NCBI GenBank assembly: GCA_041659525.1
Contig: JBAZYC010000001.1
Coordinates: forward strand, 372,001-436,000
DNA from: JAAZKV01 sp041659525
GTDB taxonomy: Archaea > Iainarchaeota > Iainarchaeia > Iainarchaeales > JAAZKV01
Direction of reading: 5' to 3'
Length of the DNA: 64,000 bases
Position 1 is the first letter of the stretch, and each line of letters begins with the position of its first letter. The translations under genes were made by a program, and so were the position numbers. The notes beneath the pieces are model-generated. The model was given only the letters and a program-made list of their open reading frames with translations, did no database searches and had not been told where the DNA came from. Of this stretch, positions 27,001-34,623 are shown piece after piece.

Positions 27001-29044
27001 CATTTAACCCTACTGCTAAATTAGTTTCGTCACCATTAATAGAAACCATAGCGGGAACATATCCATTAACATCTACCGTTACAAGTAGCTTACTGGTTTT
27101 TGTATACCCTGGACTTAAAAACTTTGAAGAAGCAAATCTAAGATTTGTTTCACTAAGCGGAGTACCAGTAAAAGTGCTATCATTAAATTTCAATACTTTT
27201 ACGTTTGCACTACTAATATTAGCAAGTCTAGAACAAAATCCTTCGTTACAAGTATTTGCGTCAAGGATATCAATTTCTAAAAAGCTTCCTGCATTATCAA
27301 TATTCAAATCAAATGTAATTAGTTTATTTGCATCCAAATTTTGTACAGCTGATAATCCTGAGTGAGCTCCATCAAAATCTGCTTTCGCATAATAATTACC
27401 TGCAACTGAATTATAGTAATAAGCTTCTCCTAAATAATCAGTTGAAACCGCGTCGTTATGCATTCTTATTTTAGTAATCAACAAATCTGGTGAATCATAA
27501 TAAATAGCTGTATCTGCACCAAACAAAGGAACTTGAACTGGTTGACTTGTAGTAGCTTTTGTTTTTACTCTTACTTTTACTGTTCCACTATTAGTAGAAT
27601 CTGCTTTAGCTATTAGTATCTCTTGTGGACCTTCCCCAGCTTTGTACAAATTTGCTTTAACTATTCTAATTAAATAATTTGTTTTATTTAATCTAACAAT
27701 TAATTTTCCTTCATTTAGGCTTGATAATCCTCCACCAATATTTAGCATTCCATTTGAATCAGTAAAGCAACTAATTCTTCTACTAAAATTATCAATACAA
27801 ACTCCTAAGTTAGATTCATTCGCAGTTAAGTAACCATTAACATCATTGAAAGAATAAAGTGTAACCCCTACTCCTGAAATTGGGCCTAATCCGTTTTCGT
27901 CAAGAACTTTTACTCTAACATATCTTTGGAGAGTAGGATCCATTTTTCTTAGAGAAATTTCTTTTTCACTAGTTTGACTTAAAGCAATATCAATTGTAAG
28001 GTTTGCATCTTCGGTTAGTGCATAATAATTTCCATCTGCACTAAAAGCAGTTACTTTGTATTTTCCAGGTGCAATTTCAAAATCAGCTAATCCGTTTGAA
28101 AGAGTTAATCTTTCAGTATTTATTCCACCTGCGCTAATTAAATCAACACTTATTCCTGGAAGATATTTTTTAGGAGTACTTCCTTCTTCAATAACAAATA
28201 TTTTTGCTTTCCCAGTAGTTGGAACAAATATTTTTGTTAAAAGAATTTCATGTTTACTTATACTCGAGGGAAGTACTACAGTAGTTCTTGATGTTTCATA
28301 CCCTTGCGCACCAGCTTCAACTACTTTGAATTGGCAATCTGGCTCTATTAGTAAAAATTCTCCATCCAAAGTTCCATCAGTAGCGTCTCTAACTGTTTTT
28401 GTAGTAATGTTTTTGTTATCACAATTAAATTTTACGTAATTTTCTTCGCTTGGAGAAACACTTGCTCCACTAGCTGAATCAACTAAACTAACTATAGTAG
28501 AACCAGGATAATCTGAAACAAATTCTACTTGTTTTGCATTCAAAAGTAATTCGTATTCTTTTGAATTGAGTTCAATTGTTGTTTTCTGTAAAGATTCATA
28601 CCCTTCTTTGCCTGCCGAAAGAACTGCTGACAAAGAAATTTCAGGAGTAAAAATTATTGAAAAAAGCATTTCAAAAATATTATTTTTTGGCCCCTCAATT
28701 TGGATAATCGCTACCCCACTCGAATTTGTTTTTTCTTCAAATTCAGTATCCTCTATTACTCCTGATAATAAAACTTCTGGAAGAACTTTATTTGTTTTTG
28801 CATCAAGAGTGGTAAAAGTAATTTCATAAGGAGAAGAGAATTGAATTAAATACCCTACAAGAACCATTGCGAATAGCAAAAATAGTAAAAATAAAATAAA
28901 ACTAGGAATTATTTTGTCAATTGGATCAATTATTTTGTAAATAGGTATTTTTGTATCAATTTTATCAAGAACATTATACCATTTATCTTCAAAGAAATAG
29001 TAGGTTCCCTTAATTGCCCCAATTATCTTTTTCCCAAAACCCAT
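24089..29044 (-). CDS. Giant N-terminally anchored multidomain surface protein
   Basis: At 1651 residues this is the longest gene here. Residues 1-47 are a basic, amphipathic cytoplasmic head; one membrane helix follows (about 48-69), with the rest outside. The outer part is a string of beta-sandwich units like carboxypeptidase regulatory or Big/PEGA domains, recognisable by patterns such as TNKVLPEVLLSGVI, SNGLADFEIAPGKYKVTAFS and GLGPISGVGVTLYSF (with Gly-Val/Pro turns and N-glycosylation-type Asn-x-Ser/Thr). The C-terminus has no anchor. Topology is therefore N-in, C-out. It is the first gene of the three-gene surface unit. Likely a structural stalk or adhesin; specific function unknown. 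Confidence 0.78.
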   Translation of the reverse strand: MGFGKKIIGAIKGTYYFFEDKWYNVLDKIDTKIPIYKIIDPIDKIIPSFILFLLFLLFAMVLVGYLIQFSSPYEITFTTLDAKTNKVLPEVLLSGVIEDTEFEEKTNSSGVAIIQIEGPKNNIFEMLFSIIFTPEISLSAVLSAGKEGYESLQKTTIELNSKEYELLLNAKQVEFVSDYPGSTIVSLVDSASGASVSPSEENYVKFNCDNKNITTKTVRDATDGTLDGEFLLIEPDCQFKVVEAGAQGYETSRTTVVLPSSISKHEILLTKIFVPTTGKAKIFVIEEGSTPKKYLPGISVDLISAGGINTERLTLSNGLADFEIAPGKYKVTAFSADGNYYALTEDANLTIDIALSQTSEKEISLRKMDPTLQRYVRVKVLDENGLGPISGVGVTLYSFNDVNGYLTANESNLGVCIDNFSRRISCFTDSNGMLNIGGGLSSLNEGKLIVRLNKTNYLIRIVKANLYKAGEGPQEILIAKADSTNSGTVKVRVKTKATTSQPVQVPLFGADTAIYYDSPDLLITKIRMHNDAVSTDYLGEAYYYNSVAGNYYAKADFDGAHSGLSAVQNLDANKLITFDLNIDNAGSFLEIDILDANTCNEGFCSRLANISSANVKVLKFNDSTFTGTPLSETNLRFASSKFLSPGYTKTSKLLVTVDVNGYVPAMVSINGDETNLAVGLNVYKIKVYPLSLVDNNKPISDSNVSIFFDDLYNSKAESQSGVSSVQQLVPGNEYYAKFNVIISSNAEYNSLLALSRVNSVAEITNILPYLVNHEFSTDYDYTTSCLDLDDGVHDNNYYLPVDDLCNQTTLGGTAPVKVQTGSKWSNSTLPRGTYSFVSAIKLDANANDSQKLIFTYRAKEINSTTTSETLLKTQEFDINKLLRKGVFVTVKINGDEYDILLDSNILPQTNYQYIATNALGKKLAILYPRRENTVSVNVYNNTDTSYNNSAKITVFSLLSATGFDPLLSTTNGTGGIHFTANALKEVIKNTFSMSPRARYFAQTQAYPESYNNTNYLVAVLELNGKTYSVLIDTRSKGKELLLNAKFLAGVTNQNFDGIIYPQDYNSPDLNIQNISLFKVNRGCNSNNLAFNGLNPYLMHINGNTFDVNIPGTYQSGDCIQLSLSANDPELSYNDLNVVIMATVESLDQTLACIDIREERTRTNSVNLEWNTTANLIVENVNCSSAVIVKLATGLICNVANGTNACSTPVTLAVGEQKKFTIKGVNVDYVPSVANSTVPNFTDLLGYFPVYVQAKYASEANKKYVVAKKFDAHVSNSTQCFAISKDIFDWTKLSDSKSFDINSFCQYSLIDDYFIPKATINAFGYDLNYTGKNLVASERFTPSLIVSGKLRETQTEIVNIEGSGSPVTKTKTSLSYTNPIMETVDGNVRKYQNLRYDFSSVVGSFNRLMFRWFDKDNLYYDINSPAGAKIDGDVKITLKDGNVLSITPQSNFNLAKRPTCYGDCKTGFERNLQADVNMQYGLAYIDLSGIKINYIDINIIGNIDNNDLVVEFWPTEITYQQEITKYVSSSSSTDTKIDLKEYSIPPLEGIIFILDSFTSNSIFNNPTFTTTVNPSVYVNSNDSKVVVWVEGNYIKASYIGNNLTNFDNKILNYTVVSNSEYATNNSLGIITVVDYVSPTDAENQNKKISGAS

Positions 29045-29143
29045 TTTCCTACACCAAGTGCTGTATAAAGAGGGCTTTTCGGATTAATAAAACTTTTGGG
29101 AAAGAGAGATTTGCAGTAAAAGAGAGAATAAACTATTTCAAAT

Positions 29144-31273
29144 TCAAAGTTTTTCTTGAGTACTAGCTTTAGTCGAATTAGCTAAAGGTATTACTTGTTT
29201 TAGTAATTGCTCTGCGATGTTTTTTCCAAAAACAGCCTCTATTTTATGAACATTTAGTTTAATATCAGAGGGCTTTTTTACACCCATGGCGAAAAGTTTT
29301 CTTGCCCTTACTCTTCCAACCCCTCTTAATTCTACTAATAAAAGTAGTTCTTCTTTAACCCCATATTCTACTCTTTTCCCTATTTTTTGAGCAGAAATTA
29401 AATGTCTTTCTTGGCCCAAAACTTTTGAAAGTTCAATTGTAGAGTAAGCCATCCATTCAATTATTTGTTTTTTTCCAAACAATAATCCTGGAGCAAGAGA
29501 ATATTCCTTAAACAAATCGTTTTCTTTTTTTTCAGTAATCCACTCTTCAAGCATCATTGCTGAGAAAAATTTTTCTAAGGACTCTGGTTCGAACAAAACT
29601 TTTTCTTGAGAAAAAGGTAATTCATCTATTCTTGAAGAAAGCTCTTCCATTAAACTAGCATGGAAATTCTTTGGCGGCCTCATCCATGGAGAGAACTCAG
29701 TGCAATTCACCCAAGCATAAAGATAAGAAAGAGGAGTAAAAGTTCTTTTCATACTAATTGCTTTGATTAATTCATTAGCAGAAGCGGGATCTAAAAATAA
29801 ATCAGAAACTCTTTTACCTAATAAAGTCGCAGAAAAATACTCCCCTTTCTTTTCAACGAATTTGTATTCAATAAGATCTTCTATTATTTCTAAAATATTA
29901 TCAAGTAACTCGCCCATATTCTGATATTGGTGAGCATAAAGAGTACTCTCAAAGAACTTTTCAATACTTTTAATATCTTTAATATAATTTGTTGCAATTA
30001 ATGCTAAAACATGGGTTCGAAGAATTGGGATAATTGAAAGTTTTGATTCAATTGTTTCTATTTGCCCATTAACATATTTTTCCATAAAAAGTTCTTTTTG
30101 CTGTTCTCCACTTGCAATTACAATACTTTTTCCCTCTGTAGAGAATTTTGGCCGACCGCTTCTGCCAGCCTGTTGTTTGTACTCTCTTACACTAATTAAA
30201 TTCATCCCAAATTTTTCAAATCTATAAAGAGAGGGAATGAGTACAATATCTGCAGGAACGTTTACTCCTGCAGCTAATGTAGGAGTGGCGCACAAAATTT
30301 TTAATTTTCCACTCTTAAAATTTTTTTCAACAATTTCTCGTTGATCGTTTAATAATCCTGCGTGATGGAATGCCGCGCCATGTTTCATCATTTCTGATAG
30401 TGAAGAACATTGTTCGGTTGGAGACTCAAGAGTATTAAGGACTTTATCTGCAGCTTTGTTTAAACTTTCTTTTTCATTTTCTTTTACAAACTTTTTAGTA
30501 GTAATTGAAATCTTTTTTGCCATACTCTCTGCTTTTTTTCGAGAGTTTAAAAAAACAAGCATTTGTTTTTCTGATTTTAGATTTTCTTCAATTAATTTTT
30601 CCATAGTCCCTTCTTCAATTGAACCATCATTAAAAATTGTTTGATTCTCAAGGAGAACTCCTTCTCTTAATTTTGTTGGCCGGTACTCGCTTTTTACTAG
30701 TTCTGCTTTTAGCCAAGTAGAAAGTTCTTCTGCATTAGGAATAGTTGCGCTCAGTCCCAAAATTTTTATTTTTGGATTATTTATTCGCAGTTGACTAAGA
30801 GCTATTTCTAGTACTGGCCCGCGGTCAGAATCAAGTTCGTGAATTTCATCAACAATAATACAACCCACTTCGCTAAGCCACTCACTCTTGTGTCTTAATA
30901 GACTTGCAAGTTTTTCATAAGTAGTCATTATTACATCAAAATTTTTTAAGTAAGAACTATTTGAATCCAAATCTCCCGTAGAAACCGCAAATTTTATTTT
31001 TGTTTTACTTTCTTGCTGAGAATATTTTTTCTTAAAATCAGCGTAGTGTTCACTAGCAAGTGCTCGTAGCGGACAAGTGTAAATAACTTTTTTTCCTTCG
31101 TTAAGCACGCTCTCTAATACAAATAATTCCGCTACTACTGTTTTTCCACTTGCAGTAGGGGCTGAGACTACAAGGTTTTTTTCAAACCCTGCTTTTATAC
31201 AAGCTTCTTGCATTGGATTAAATTTATTAAATCCATTTGCTTTTAGAACAAGCTCGCTTATGTTGTGCTTCAT
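29144..31273 (-). CDS. hel308: Hel308-type DNA helicase
   Basis: Hel308 (HelQ/Mus308 type) is a 3'-5' superfamily 2 helicase that processes stalled replication forks in archaea. The 709-residue protein shows motif I SAPTASGKT (37-45), motif Ia CPLRALASEHY, motif II DEIH (142-145), motif III LGLSATIPN, motif IV MLVFLNSRKKAE, motif V and motif VI QQAGRSGRP, then the winged-helix and ratchet domains, and a C-terminal helix-hairpin-helix (ELRGVGRVRARKLFAMGV). Length matches the family. The gene stands alone on this strand between the surface operon and a nucleotidyltransferase gene. Confidence 0.93.
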   Translation of the reverse strand: MKHNISELVLKANGFNKFNPMQEACIKAGFEKNLVVSAPTASGKTVVAELFVLESVLNEGKKVIYTCPLRALASEHYADFKKKYSQQESKTKIKFAVSTGDLDSNSSYLKNFDVIMTTYEKLASLLRHKSEWLSEVGCIIVDEIHELDSDRGPVLEIALSQLRINNPKIKILGLSATIPNAEELSTWLKAELVKSEYRPTKLREGVLLENQTIFNDGSIEEGTMEKLIEENLKSEKQMLVFLNSRKKAESMAKKISITTKKFVKENEKESLNKAADKVLNTLESPTEQCSSLSEMMKHGAAFHHAGLLNDQREIVEKNFKSGKLKILCATPTLAAGVNVPADIVLIPSLYRFEKFGMNLISVREYKQQAGRSGRPKFSTEGKSIVIASGEQQKELFMEKYVNGQIETIESKLSIIPILRTHVLALIATNYIKDIKSIEKFFESTLYAHQYQNMGELLDNILEIIEDLIEYKFVEKKGEYFSATLLGKRVSDLFLDPASANELIKAISMKRTFTPLSYLYAWVNCTEFSPWMRPPKNFHASLMEELSSRIDELPFSQEKVLFEPESLEKFFSAMMLEEWITEKKENDLFKEYSLAPGLLFGKKQIIEWMAYSTIELSKVLGQERHLISAQKIGKRVEYGVKEELLLLVELRGVGRVRARKLFAMGVKKPSDIKLNVHKIEAVFGKNIAEQLLKQVIPLANSTKASTQEKL

Positions 31274-31326
31274 ACAAAAAGAAGTGGAAAAAGAGAATTA
31301 AAAAGGAGCGGGAAGTGATTTGCCGG

Positions 31327-32175
31327 CTATTCTTTTTTATTTAAAAGAGCTGCTCTTACGACTAATTCATCTTCTGGATTAGTTACCCCAAACCAACTAT
31401 CTTTGGTAGGTAAAAGTTTCATTGTAATTTTTTTTTCTTTAATTAAATTACTTAGTTCCACTGGGAGCAAACATTCTGACTTTCTATCCCCTTTGTGAGT
31501 ATTTTTAAAACTAATAAGCTTTTTTTCTAGTAATTCAAGTGACTTTTCAGTTAACCCAAATAAATTCATGCTGCAAAGATCTTTTTCTTTTAAGTTTTTT
31601 TCTTTTAAATTATTTTTTTCTATTTCAAAAACTTCTTCAATTGAAATAATATTATCATTCTTATCTGTTTTAAAAATTCCTCTATTTGTTTTTCCTTTTT
31701 CAGGTAATACTTTTCCGAGTTCATATCCAATTGCAACGCACGCTTTTTCATCTTCACTTTTTTCTAAAAATTCTCTTGCTTTCTTTAGTGCATTTTCTCC
31801 ATACAAATCATCTCCATTACACACTGCGAATGAAGAGGTAATTACTTCTTTTGCTGAAACTAAAGCATCAGTGGTCCCCCACGGTTTATCTCTTAAAGTT
31901 AGATCAAGTAATTGATTTGCATAATAAATTGGAGTTTCATTATACCCTGCGCTAAATTTGTCTTTAAATGGAATTTCTGTTTTTTCTCCAACAATAAAAA
32001 TAATTTCTTTAAAACCAGCTTTAATTGCTTGTTGCATTGAAACCTCAATTAAGGTTTCTCCTTTTGGACCCACTTGTGCGAATTGCTTTATTTTTCCACC
32101 AAATCTTGAGGAGAGCCCAGCAACCATATAAACTATTGCAACTTTTTTAACTGGTTTCTTTTCCTTTGGGACCAT
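31327..32175 (-). CDS. Sugar-phosphate-type nucleotidyltransferase
   Basis: The 282-residue protein has the nucleotidyl-transferase (GT-A-like) fold: a modified NTP-binding loop YMVAGLSSRFGGKIKQF (16-32), VGPKGETLIEVSMQQA, CNGDDLYG as the metal-binding Asp region and WGTTDALVSA. These enzymes activate sugar phosphates with UTP, CTP or dTTP. The loop differs from the classic LAGGxGTRL of glucose-1-phosphate uridylyltransferases, so the substrate is uncertain. A Lys/Glu/Asn-rich direct repeat (NLKEKNLKEKDL) interrupts the middle. It probably serves surface glycan or cofactor synthesis. Confidence 0.72.
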   Translation of the reverse strand: MVPKEKKPVKKVAIVYMVAGLSSRFGGKIKQFAQVGPKGETLIEVSMQQAIKAGFKEIIFIVGEKTEIPFKDKFSAGYNETPIYYANQLLDLTLRDKPWGTTDALVSAKEVITSSFAVCNGDDLYGENALKKAREFLEKSEDEKACVAIGYELGKVLPEKGKTNRGIFKTDKNDNIISIEEVFEIEKNNLKEKNLKEKDLCSMNLFGLTEKSLELLEKKLISFKNTHKGDRKSECLLPVELSNLIKEKKITMKLLPTKDSWFGVTNPEDELVVRAALLNKKE

Positions 32176-32217
32176 AATAGAATAATTATTTTCTCTTTTA
32201 TTAATCTAATGGTGCAA

Positions 32218-32478
32218 TTAGTCTGCATTTTTTATTATTGAAAAATGGTAAGCTTCTTGGAGTGCAAGGATTGCTTTAGGCAAATCATCCGTCCTGAGAG
32301 AACTTGTTTTTTTCCATTCTTCCCCATTTTTGTAATTTCTTTCCATTGTGGTTGTGAAAAACTTTTTTCCATCTTTGGAAGAGTTCTCCCAAACCGCAAC
32401 TTCAATTGCACCTACTTTTACTTTCTTTACAGGACCTTCATTTTTACCTGTACTCATACTTTCTGTTTTTTCTACCAT
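32218..32478 (-). CDS. Small conserved protein, unknown function
   Basis: This 86-residue protein has a compact beta-rich core: KKVKVGAIEVAVWENSSKDG, then KFFTTTMERNYKNGEEWKKT and a C-terminal helix DLPKAILALQEAYHF. Proteins with this VGAIxVAVWEN...ERxYKDxxEWK...DLPKAxLAL pattern occur in several archaea and bacteria, to my recollection without a firm function. GGAGATGATTTT directly precedes its ATG. It lies downstream of the structured micro-ORF locus on the same strand and could share its transcript. Confidence 0.7.
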   Translation of the reverse strand: MVEKTESMSTGKNEGPVKKVKVGAIEVAVWENSSKDGKKFFTTTMERNYKNGEEWKKTSSLRTDDLPKAILALQEAYHFSIIKNAD

Positions 32479-32555
32479 AAAATCATCTCCTAATTTTTCT
32501 AAAAATAATTGTGTTGGGAATTATTTCTAAAAGCAAAAATTTTGGAAGAAGGAGG

Positions 32556-32614
32556 GAAACAATAACTACGCTTTAAGGCAGGGTGATGCAAAAATAAACC
32601 ATAATTATTGTTTC
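32556..32614 (-). other. Long stem-loop with 10-bp perfect stem
   Basis: GAAACAATAA (32556-32565) and TTATTGTTTC (32605-32614) form a perfect 10-bp stem around a 39-nt loop. It lies between the 25-residue ORF and the next gene, so the folded element could be a processing or termination signal or part of a small RNA. Confidence 0.45.
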
Positions 32615-32620
32615 TCAAAC

Positions 32621-32698
32621 CTACATTCTTACATAAAAGAAATTTGGTTCCTTCATTCCAGTTGCTTCTACAAATCTTACTATTCTTGATGTTACCAT
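32621..32698 (-). CDS. 25-residue micro-ORF
   Basis: ATG 32698 opens a 25-codon ORF (MVTSRIVRFVEATGMKEPNF then FYVRM). A good ribosome-binding sequence, GAGGTG, lies 7 nt upstream. A hairpin (32720-32742) and a TATA box (32774-32781) stand before it at sensible distances. This arrangement suggests a real translated peptide or a regulatory upstream ORF. No homologue is known to me. Confidence 0.45.
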   Translation of the reverse strand: MVTSRIVRFVEATGMKEPNFFYVRM

Positions 32699-32719
32699 AA
32701 AATACACCTCTAGTTTTAA

Positions 32720-32742
32720 GCCAGCCCTAAAAAAGGGCAGGC
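32720..32742 (-). promoter_or_regulatory. Leader hairpin before the micro-ORF
   Basis: GCC and GCCCT pair with AGGGC and GGC around a 5-nt loop, with one symmetric mismatch: an 8-bp interrupted stem. It is predicted to be at the very 5' end of the transcript, 21 nt before the micro-ORF. Confidence 0.5.
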
Positions 32743-32773
32743 AATCAAACTACAATTACTCCTCTTTTTGCGA

Positions 32774-32781
32774 TTTATAAA
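32774..32781 (-). promoter_or_regulatory. TATA box of the micro-ORF locus
   Basis: TTTATAAA, palindromic but best placed for the minus strand: a start about 25 nt downstream would fall just before the leader hairpin. The gap 32782-32903 beyond it holds a GCCGGC palindrome and AT-rich sequence; nothing else is evident. Confidence 0.45.
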
Positions 32782-32903
32782 CGATTTGGAAGTGCCATGC
32801 CGGCTAGTCCTAAATAGTGTGATTTTGGTTTTAGAAAAAAACTTTTTAAAATTTAAATTAAAAAAATTAGTTAAAAAAATAATGAAAAAATAAAAAAAGT
32901 ATT

Positions 32904-33545
32904 TTATTCTTTTGCCCATTTTTGCATTTCGCGTAGGGCTTTTTCTGTTTCATCTAGTTCTGAAAGTTTTTCTTCAAGATCATTTACTTGTTTATCTGCT
33001 GCACCCATTCTAAACCCTTGTAAATCGTCAGCGAACTGTGCAACTTTTTTATTATCTTTGTAAACTATTGAAGTGTTTACTGTTTCAGTTAATTGCTTTC
33101 TATATTCAGCATCATTTACAAACATTTTTACCATTGGTTGCCACTTTTTGTCAGCAACTAAGTGGGTAGGTAGTTTTACTGATTCAGCATCTTTTCTATA
33201 ATCAGCATCAATTGCACTTTTTGCCAAGTGTTTCCAGTAAATTGGTTGCCCAAGTTTTTTTACATGGTTAACTTGGTGATACATTGCAGCTTTTAGGTGT
33301 TGATTTTTCCATTCCCCTAATTTTCCGCCAAAACTTTTTTTTCTTTCTTTTATTTCTTTTAATTTTGATTCAATAACAGCAATATTAGGATAAGCTAACT
33401 TTGGCCATTCTTTTCCACAATCAGTTGCTTTAATTACTCCGTTAATTTTTAAGTATCGTTCAAGAGCTACTCTTCTAGGCCCCTCTTTTGAAGCGTTAGG
33501 AAACACTTTGTCAAATTCAATTATGGAAGAAATTACTCCGTGCAC
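32904..33545 (-). CDS. Charged soluble protein, unknown function
   Basis: I do not recognise this protein of about 213 residues. It is rich in Lys, Glu and Asp, without membrane segments or cysteine clusters (one Cys). It contains WPKLAYPNIAVIESKLKEIK and LKAAMYHQVNHVKKLGQPIY in the first half and a coiled-coil-like C-terminal stretch (VNDLEEKLSELDETEKALRE). The GTG at 33545 is preferred because GTGGTGA stands just upstream; the GTG at 33557 belongs to that site. It is divergent from the NAC gene. Its composition fits a soluble, possibly nucleic-acid-associated or structural protein. Confidence 0.55.
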   Translation of the reverse strand: MHGVISSIIEFDKVFPNASKEGPRRVALERYLKINGVIKATDCGKEWPKLAYPNIAVIESKLKEIKERKKSFGGKLGEWKNQHLKAAMYHQVNHVKKLGQPIYWKHLAKSAIDADYRKDAESVKLPTHLVADKKWQPMVKMFVNDAEYRKQLTETVNTSIVYKDNKKVAQFADDLQGFRMGAADKQVNDLEEKLSELDETEKALREMQKWAKE

Positions 33546-33585
33546 TAAACTCACCACAAAAACCTACTTAGAATAAGAACTTGAA

Positions 33586-33595
33586 GCTTAAAAAC
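33586..33595 (+). promoter_or_regulatory. TATA box of the NAC gene
   Basis: GCTTAAAAAC lies about 40-48 nt before the NAC ATG. This leaves room for a short leader with the GAGGGGT ribosome-binding site. Confidence 0.4.
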
Positions 33596-33633
33596 GTTTT
33601 CAACCAAATAAATTACTAAAAGAGGGGTAAAGT

Positions 33634-33963
33634 ATGTTTCCTGGCGGAGTTAATCCTAAGCAAATGAACCAAATGATGAAGCAATTTGGAATAAAGAATG
33701 AAGAAATTGATGCTAAAGAAGTAATAATAGTTTTAAATGGCGGAAAGAAATTAGTATTTTCTAGCCCCCAAGTAACAAGCATTTCTATGCGAGGAACAAA
33801 GACTTATACTATTGCTGGAGACACTAAAGAAGAAAGCGAAATCCCTCAAGAAGATATTGAAATGGTTGCTCAGAGTGCTAACGTTTCGCTAGAAAAAGCA
33901 AAAGCTGCTTTAGAAGCAACAAAAGGCGATATTGCAGAAGCAATTATTGAACTAAAGAAATAA
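33634..33963 (+). CDS. nac: Nascent polypeptide-associated complex (NAC) alpha homologue
   Basis: Archaeal NAC is a homodimeric ribosome-associated chaperone that contacts emerging chains. The 109-residue protein begins MFPGGVNPKQMNQMMKQFGI, typical of archaeal NAC, followed by the NAC beta-barrel domain (KEVIIVLNGGKKLVFSSPQV and TYTIAGD) and a C-terminal UBA domain (about 70-109: IEMVAQSANVSLEKAKAALE, ending AIIELKK). Length is standard. It stands alone between two minus-strand units. Confidence 0.94.
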   Translation: MFPGGVNPKQMNQMMKQFGIKNEEIDAKEVIIVLNGGKKLVFSSPQVTSISMRGTKTYTIAGDTKEESEIPQEDIEMVAQSANVSLEKAKAALEATKGDIAEAIIELKK

Positions 33964-33981
33964 GTAAAAATTAAATTTTTT

Positions 33982-34590
33982 TTATCTTCCAGTGGCAAGC
34001 ATTGATTTTATTGCTTCTACTGGTCTTTTGTGATTAATTGCTATTGTAAATTCTTCAATTTCTTTCATAGCAACTGTGTTTCCTTTTTTTTGTTGCAATC
34101 TATATTCTTTAACAAGAGCAGGATTTCCATAAACATGCCAAGTTTTGTATAAAGGATTTGCTTTGAGTTTTAAAGGATCCGCTTTTGCAACAACCGGTTT
34201 TTTCTTAACAACTTTTGCGAGTTTTGGATTCACAGCTCTAACATCGTTAATTAATTTGTGATCCATTAGAATACTCAATCGTACTTCAATAGCCCCTCGC
34301 GAAAAAGGAACATTACTTTCTTTTAATTGAGTTTCACAAAAAATAAGCAATTTGTGTAAATTAGTTGCTTTATCTCCTGCTTTTGCAGCAAGAGCTATAA
34401 TTGCTTTATCAAGTGGGTGAGCCCCAGCTTTTGCTGATTTAATATTTTTTATCCAATTTCTTCTAGTAGCAGGATTATAAGCAGCCCTTTTTTTAGGATT
34501 ATCAAAAACTTTTAAAGAATTAACTTGTTTTTGTAATTGCTTTTTGTCAATTGGTTTTGGAGAAAAATGTTGAAAGTTTTTTACACCCAT
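33982..34590 (-). CDS. Basic protein, paralogue B of a tandem pair
   Basis: This 202-residue basic protein and the upstream neighbour (34624-35208) share a pattern through most of their length: GAHPLDKAIIALA, then LLIFCETQLKESNVPFSRGA, RLSILMDHKLINDVR, a Lys-rich linker, and NPLYKTWHVYGNPALVKEY followed by GNTVAMKEIEEF and a terminal PVEAIKSMLATGR. They are tandem duplicates. ATG 34590 is preferred to an in-frame TTG at 34620 because AGAGATGC precedes it. It looks all-helical with no membrane segment or enzyme motif. Function unknown; possible nucleic-acid binding is suggested only by charge. Confidence 0.7.
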   Translation of the reverse strand: MGVKNFQHFSPKPIDKKQLQKQVNSLKVFDNPKKRAAYNPATRRNWIKNIKSAKAGAHPLDKAIIALAAKAGDKATNLHKLLIFCETQLKESNVPFSRGAIEVRLSILMDHKLINDVRAVNPKLAKVVKKKPVVAKADPLKLKANPLYKTWHVYGNPALVKEYRLQQKKGNTVAMKEIEEFTIAINHKRPVEAIKSMLATGR

Positions 34591-34623
34591 AAAAGCATCT
34601 CTTGAATTTAAAAAAATCAATCC

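Noticed and set aside
32581..32614. C/D box guide RNA (GGTGATGC resembles a C box)
   Set aside because: The box is imperfect and no D box (CTGA) lies at a suitable distance.
32716..32919. 67-codon frame with Phe/Lys-rich product
   Set aside because: It reads through A/T-rich intergenic sequence, the leader hairpin and TATA box; composition is that of poly-A/T translation.
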